Assembly (NCBI GenBank): GCA_014189895.1 | Contig: BJFQ01000002.1 | Coordinates: 30,391 to 94,390, forward strand | DNA: 64,000 nucleotides | Origin: Acidobacteriota bacterium | GTDB taxonomy: Bacteria > Acidobacteriota > Holophagae > Holophagales > Holophagaceae | Direction of reading: 5' to 3' | In this document: piece after piece, positions 61,541 through 64,000 of the stretch | Numbering within the stretch: the first letter of the stretch is position 1 | Layout of the letters: the number at the start of each line of letters is the position of its first letter | Translations under genes and position numbers: made by a program | The notes under the pieces: generated by a model | Seen by the model: the letters and a program-made list of their open reading frames with translations, nothing else | Databases searched by the model: none | What the model was told of the DNA's origin: nothing

Positions 61541-62248
61541 TTAATCGAGATAGAAGCCTACCGCCTGCCAGACCTTAACCCGACGACCTTCTTTACTTCG
61601 TGCGGGATCAAACACAACACGCTTGGCTGATTCGAGACAGGCTTCATTGGCATCCTTGATCTCGCTAGATTCACCTGCGAGACCTTGAAGAATACGTGCC
61701 GCTAAAACTTCGCCACGTTCATTAATCAATACGTTAACAATGACCATACCCCGAGGTCGGCCCCATGAGGGACCTAGTCGAGGATTCACGCGATCAAGAT
61801 TCATGGGTTTTGCCGGGGTAATTTCCTCGGAGAGTACGACTAGAGAACCTTCTTTAATTCCAGTTTTAGAATATGGGTTCAAATCATCGTTTTCTTTTTC
61901 GAGTTGGGCTACTTTATTACGCAAAAGCTCAAGTTCTTTCTTATTGTCTGCAAATTCTTTTAACATCGTCTCACTGCCTTGATCATTCTCAGAGAGTGTG
62001 TTCTTCATTTGGTCGAGTTTCATTCTAAGGTCTTCATTTTCATTCTTTAAAAGCTCTAAGGACTTTTGTGCAGAGGTCAAAGCGTCTCTACTTTCTTCAT
62101 ATTGAGTCAACTTTGACTGAAGTTCATCTCGCTCAGATATCAACAGCTCAATTTGCTTTTTCATTTGAGTAGATGTTAGAGGCTTTTGTTGCCCACTGAG
62201 GAGTGAAAATGCGAAAATTGCGAACAAAGGTAATCGCCATTTATCCAT
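61541..62248 (-). CDS. Secreted coiled-coil protein with TonB-like C-terminal domain
   Basis: The 235-residue protein has a signal peptide (LLSG|QQ, cleavage expected before Gln20), a long heptad-rich coiled coil (residues about 28-125, Leu/Glu/Lys-rich), and a C-terminal domain with VIVNVLINERGEVLAARILQ, NEACLESAKRVVFDPARS and VKVWQAVGFYLD, the pattern of the TonB_C energy-transducer domain. Unlike canonical TonB, it appears to be cleaved and soluble in the periplasm, not anchored. It could be a periplasmic adaptor. No ExbB/D is adjacent. Confidence 0.72.
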   Translation of the reverse strand: MDKWRLPLFAIFAFSLLSGQQKPLTSTQMKKQIELLISERDELQSKLTQYEESRDALTSAQKSLELLKNENEDLRMKLDQMKNTLSENDQGSETMLKEFADNKKELELLRNKVAQLEKENDDLNPYSKTGIKEGSLVVLSEEITPAKPMNLDRVNPRLGPSWGRPRGMVIVNVLINERGEVLAARILQGLAGESSEIKDANEACLESAKRVVFDPARSKEGRRVKVWQAVGFYLD

Positions 62249-62281
62249 AGAGTCCTCTCGGTCTCTAGTCTAAACCTTAGA

Positions 62282-63265
62282 CTAGCGACTCTTCAATTTT
62301 ACGATGGCTTCCTTGATAGCATCGTTCAGTTTTGTGGGTGAATGACGGGCCATGGATGTACCCAAGTCGAGCAAGTCACCAAGAAACACCTGGGTTCCAC
62401 CGCAAGTCTTGTCTATATAGGTAATGGGAGATCCACCCTCGAGTTCGTAACGTTTACACATATCTTCGGGAAGTCCGGTTTGATTGACAACGACCCCGTG
62501 TGGCCTAATCCCCCCCCATTGTTCGATGGCGTCTAAATGATTTTCGAGAGACATGCCAATAGTCTCATTAGGCTCGGTCATGATATTGGCAATATAAATA
62601 ATAGGAGCTTTAGAATCCTGAATAGCTTCTCGTATATCTCCGATCAGAAGATTCGCTAAGGTTGATGTATATAAACTACCCGAGCTTAAGATGATTAAGT
62701 CCGCCCTTTGGATTGCTAAAACGGAATCGGGAAGGGCCTCTGCTTCTCTTGGCTCAATCCAAAAACTTCTGAAAGGGGCTTTCCCTCGGTTGACTTTCGA
62801 TTCTCCTATTAGTCGATTACCGTCGGCATCTTCGGCGTGAAGGGTGATGGAATCTACGGAAGAGGGATATAGATGGCCGACTGTTACAAGAATGTTCGAC
62901 AACTGTCGAACCGCTCGGACCCAGTTCCCAGAAACGTCAGCAAGAGCAGATAGGATCAAATTTCCGAGCGAATGGCCCGACATAACCCCATCACCCTTGA
63001 AACGATAATCTAAAAGATCTGATAGTGGAGAGTCATCCTTAATGAGGGCGGAAAGGCAGTTTCTTAAATCTCCCGGAGGGATGGACCCAAATTCATCACG
63101 GATACGGCCACTGGACCCTCCATCATCAGAGGTAGTGACTATTCCCGCTATCTTCCATGGATCTTTCTCCCTGACAGCCTCCGGTTTAAGGGCCCTAAGA
63201 GTCCCTGACAAGCCGGTTCCGCCTCCGAGGGCAACAACTCTTAGAGGACTTTCGGGAGTAAGCAT
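62282..63265 (-). CDS. yvcK: YvcK/CofD-like protein (gluconeogenesis factor family)
   Basis: The 327-residue protein starts with VVALGGGTGLSGTLRAL and continues with VTTSDDGGSSGRIRDEFG, PPGDLRNCLSAL and GHSLGNLILSAL, all YvcK family blocks. In Bacillus YvcK binds UDP-sugars and affects carbon metabolism, cell shape and peptidoglycan synthesis; whether that holds here is unknown. The frame opens one codon earlier with TTG, but the ATG at 63265 is used. It lies 43 bases from the helical repeat gene upstream. Confidence 0.92.
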   Translation of the reverse strand: MLTPESPLRVVALGGGTGLSGTLRALKPEAVREKDPWKIAGIVTTSDDGGSSGRIRDEFGSIPPGDLRNCLSALIKDDSPLSDLLDYRFKGDGVMSGHSLGNLILSALADVSGNWVRAVRQLSNILVTVGHLYPSSVDSITLHAEDADGNRLIGESKVNRGKAPFRSFWIEPREAEALPDSVLAIQRADLIILSSGSLYTSTLANLLIGDIREAIQDSKAPIIYIANIMTEPNETIGMSLENHLDAIEQWGGIRPHGVVVNQTGLPEDMCKRYELEGGSPITYIDKTCGGTQVFLGDLLDLGTSMARHSPTKLNDAIKEAIVKLKSR

Positions 63266-63308
63266 CAAAATATTTATGAGTCAGGAACCGGTATCGAAAA
63301 TCGTTTGT

Positions 63309-63806
63309 TTAATCTTCTTCTGCAAAAGCGAAAAGCTGATTTTTTCTCATTTCTTGTGCGTCTGGCTCGAGTCTCCAAAGGAAGACCATATTTTTATCTA
63401 GACCAATGGCAGAATTTAAAGCCAAGGAGCATTGATCTGCATCGCCTTTCTGAGCGAAAGCGAGACTTTTCAGGTAATGAAGCTTGGCCTTATTCTTTTG
63501 ATTTTCTGATTCGGCATTGATAAGAGAGAGAGCCTGATCAGAGTTTCTTCGATTAAGTTCGATCTGTATGTCCATCATGGCATCGGAAGATCGGGGTTGA
63601 GCCAACATTTTCTTTCTTTTCAAAATGGATAGGTATTTTTGAGTAACACTCTGAATTTGCGTATCACCCAGTTCCCTACAGGAAAGGCTCAGGGCATCTA
63701 ATAAGGATTGAGCTTCTTCGTGCTTTTTACTATCGATTGCCTTGATTGCCTTTTCGAGTTGATCGACGAGAGCCTTCGAAGGAGTATTTGTATTTTGAGA
63801 TGACAT
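63309..63806 (-). CDS. Hypothetical helical repeat (TPR-like) protein
   Basis: The 165-residue product is predominantly helical, with a TPR-like pair around AKLHYLKSLAFAQKGDADQCSLALNSAI and a less clear one near the N-terminus (AIKAIDSKKHEEAQSLLDAL). It has no signal peptide. AGAGGA seven bases before the ATG lies inside a GAGGATCCTC palindrome. It lies between yvcK and a possible ABC permease on the same strand. TPR-like helices usually mediate protein binding; partner unknown. Confidence 0.7.
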   Translation of the reverse strand: MSSQNTNTPSKALVDQLEKAIKAIDSKKHEEAQSLLDALSLSCRELGDTQIQSVTQKYLSILKRKKMLAQPRSSDAMMDIQIELNRRNSDQALSLINAESENQKNKAKLHYLKSLAFAQKGDADQCSLALNSAIGLDKNMVFLWRLEPDAQEMRKNQLFAFAEED

Positions 63807-63808
63807 AG

Positions 63809-63818
63809 GAGGATCCTC
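63809..63818. promoter_or_regulatory. Palindrome overlapping the ribosome binding site of the TPR-like gene
   Basis: GAGGATCCTC, a perfect ten-base palindrome, covers most of the AGAGGA ribosome binding site directly upstream of the TPR-like gene. Same GGATCC-centred layout as before gatA. Function not shown. Confidence 0.25.
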
Positions 63819-63864
63819 TTAGCCCTTTAGTTTACCTCAAAAATACAGCTCTCCAAAGGGTTTG

Positions 63865-64000
63865 TCATGACTTGAATAGGGCATTTTCTCGGCTCAACAG
63901 ACGACCCGAAAGAGCCACTGCAAACCAAGTTAGAACGAGGGTCATTAAAAGGGTAATAAGGTATTCCCACATAACAAATTGTCCGGCGAACAGTTTCCTT
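63865..64000 (-). CDS. C-terminal end of an ABC-2-type transporter permease (partial)
   Basis: The minus-strand frame entering from the right edge encodes about 44 residues ending with a membrane helix and tail: VMWEYLITLLMTLVLTWFAV, then ALSGRLLSRENALFKS and TGA. The final helix and the SRENALF tail are typical of NatB/ABC-2 permease C-termini. Too little is present to be sure. The TPR-like gene starts 58 bases downstream on the same strand. Confidence 0.5.
   Translation of the reverse strand, partial: RKLFAGQFVMWEYLITLLMTLVLTWFAVALSGRLLSRENALFKS

Noticed and set aside
1..64000. CRISPR arrays, insertion sequences, rRNA genes, integrases or a complete prophage
   Set aside because: I looked for regularly spaced repeats, transposase motifs, terminal inverted repeats and phage modules on both strands and saw none.

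Overview
The window is a gene-dense piece (about 60 protein genes, one tRNA) of a diderm bacterial chromosome with moderate GC (mid-40s percent by eye). Lipid A biosynthesis (lpxA next to fabZ), ExbD/TonB proteins, lipoproteins and outer-membrane-type secreted proteins show an outer membrane. Strong Shine-Dalgarno sequences (AGGAGG) argue against Bacteroidota. A futalosine-pathway mqnA, a YpdA-like flavoprotein (bacillithiol type), system II cytochrome c maturation (ResB/CcsA), a DUF5777-like protein and a DPP4/POT peptide-utilisation cluster would fit an Acidobacteriota member, perhaps Holophagae-like, but this is an inference from gene content. TTG and GTG starts are frequent (maeB, resB, exbD, dnaB, the amidase, the photolyase).

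Layout. 1-7.4 kb: partial gene, a pteridine-reductase-like SDR behind malic enzyme maeB, a lipoprotein, a small membrane protein, uvrC and a DUF1648 membrane protein. 7.4-23.8 kb is a long plus-strand run: two metallo-beta-lactamase-fold hydrolases around a slipin, ExbD and TonB, a fused IspH-UbiA protein, ResB/CcsA, a beta-barrel-like protein, an SDR, polA, purD and a penicillin-acylase-family enzyme. 23.8-32 kb: speA and queG (minus), pgsA-DUF502-SDR (plus), an MFS transporter and a long acyl-CoA dehydrogenase (minus). 32-33 kb: the only gap over 300 bases, then tRNA-Arg(ACG) with visible promoter and terminator, followed tail-to-tail by an orphan YqaJ-type phage recombination nuclease. 33-40 kb is a minus-strand run: moeA, POT peptide transporter, dipeptidyl peptidase IV, Xaa-Pro dipeptidase and mqnA. 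40-53 kb: ogt, rlmD, fabZ-lpxA, a solitary ABC ATPase, a YdcF-like protein, a giant lipoprotein with a decayed PHP-like domain, dnaB, an E2 acyltransferase, gatA and a CoA-binding protein. 53-64 kb: PP2C phosphatase, a zinc ribbon, YpdA, a LysM amidase, purK, mogA, yqgE, photolyase, a dienoyl-CoA-reductase-like SDR, a ferredoxin, a coiled-coil TonB-C protein, yvcK, a helical repeat protein and the end of an ABC permease.

Themes. Most of the window is housekeeping: DNA replication and repair (dnaB, polA, uvrC, ogt, photolyase), purines (purD, purK), molybdenum cofactor (moeA, mogA), envelope (lpxA, amidase, pgsA) and respiration (mqnA, ResB/CcsA). Peptide scavenging (POT, DPP4, PepQ) and fatty acid oxidation (acyl-CoA dehydrogenase, dienoyl-CoA-reductase-like SDR) suggest a heterotroph using proteins and lipids. 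There is no recognisable CRISPR array, insertion sequence, integrase or complete prophage. The most notable observations are a recurrent Gln immediately after predicted signal-peptide cleavage sites, the IspH-UbiA fusion, the decayed CehA-like lipoprotein, the orphan YqaJ nuclease beside tRNA-Arg, and convergent gene pairs that repeatedly share a four-base double stop.
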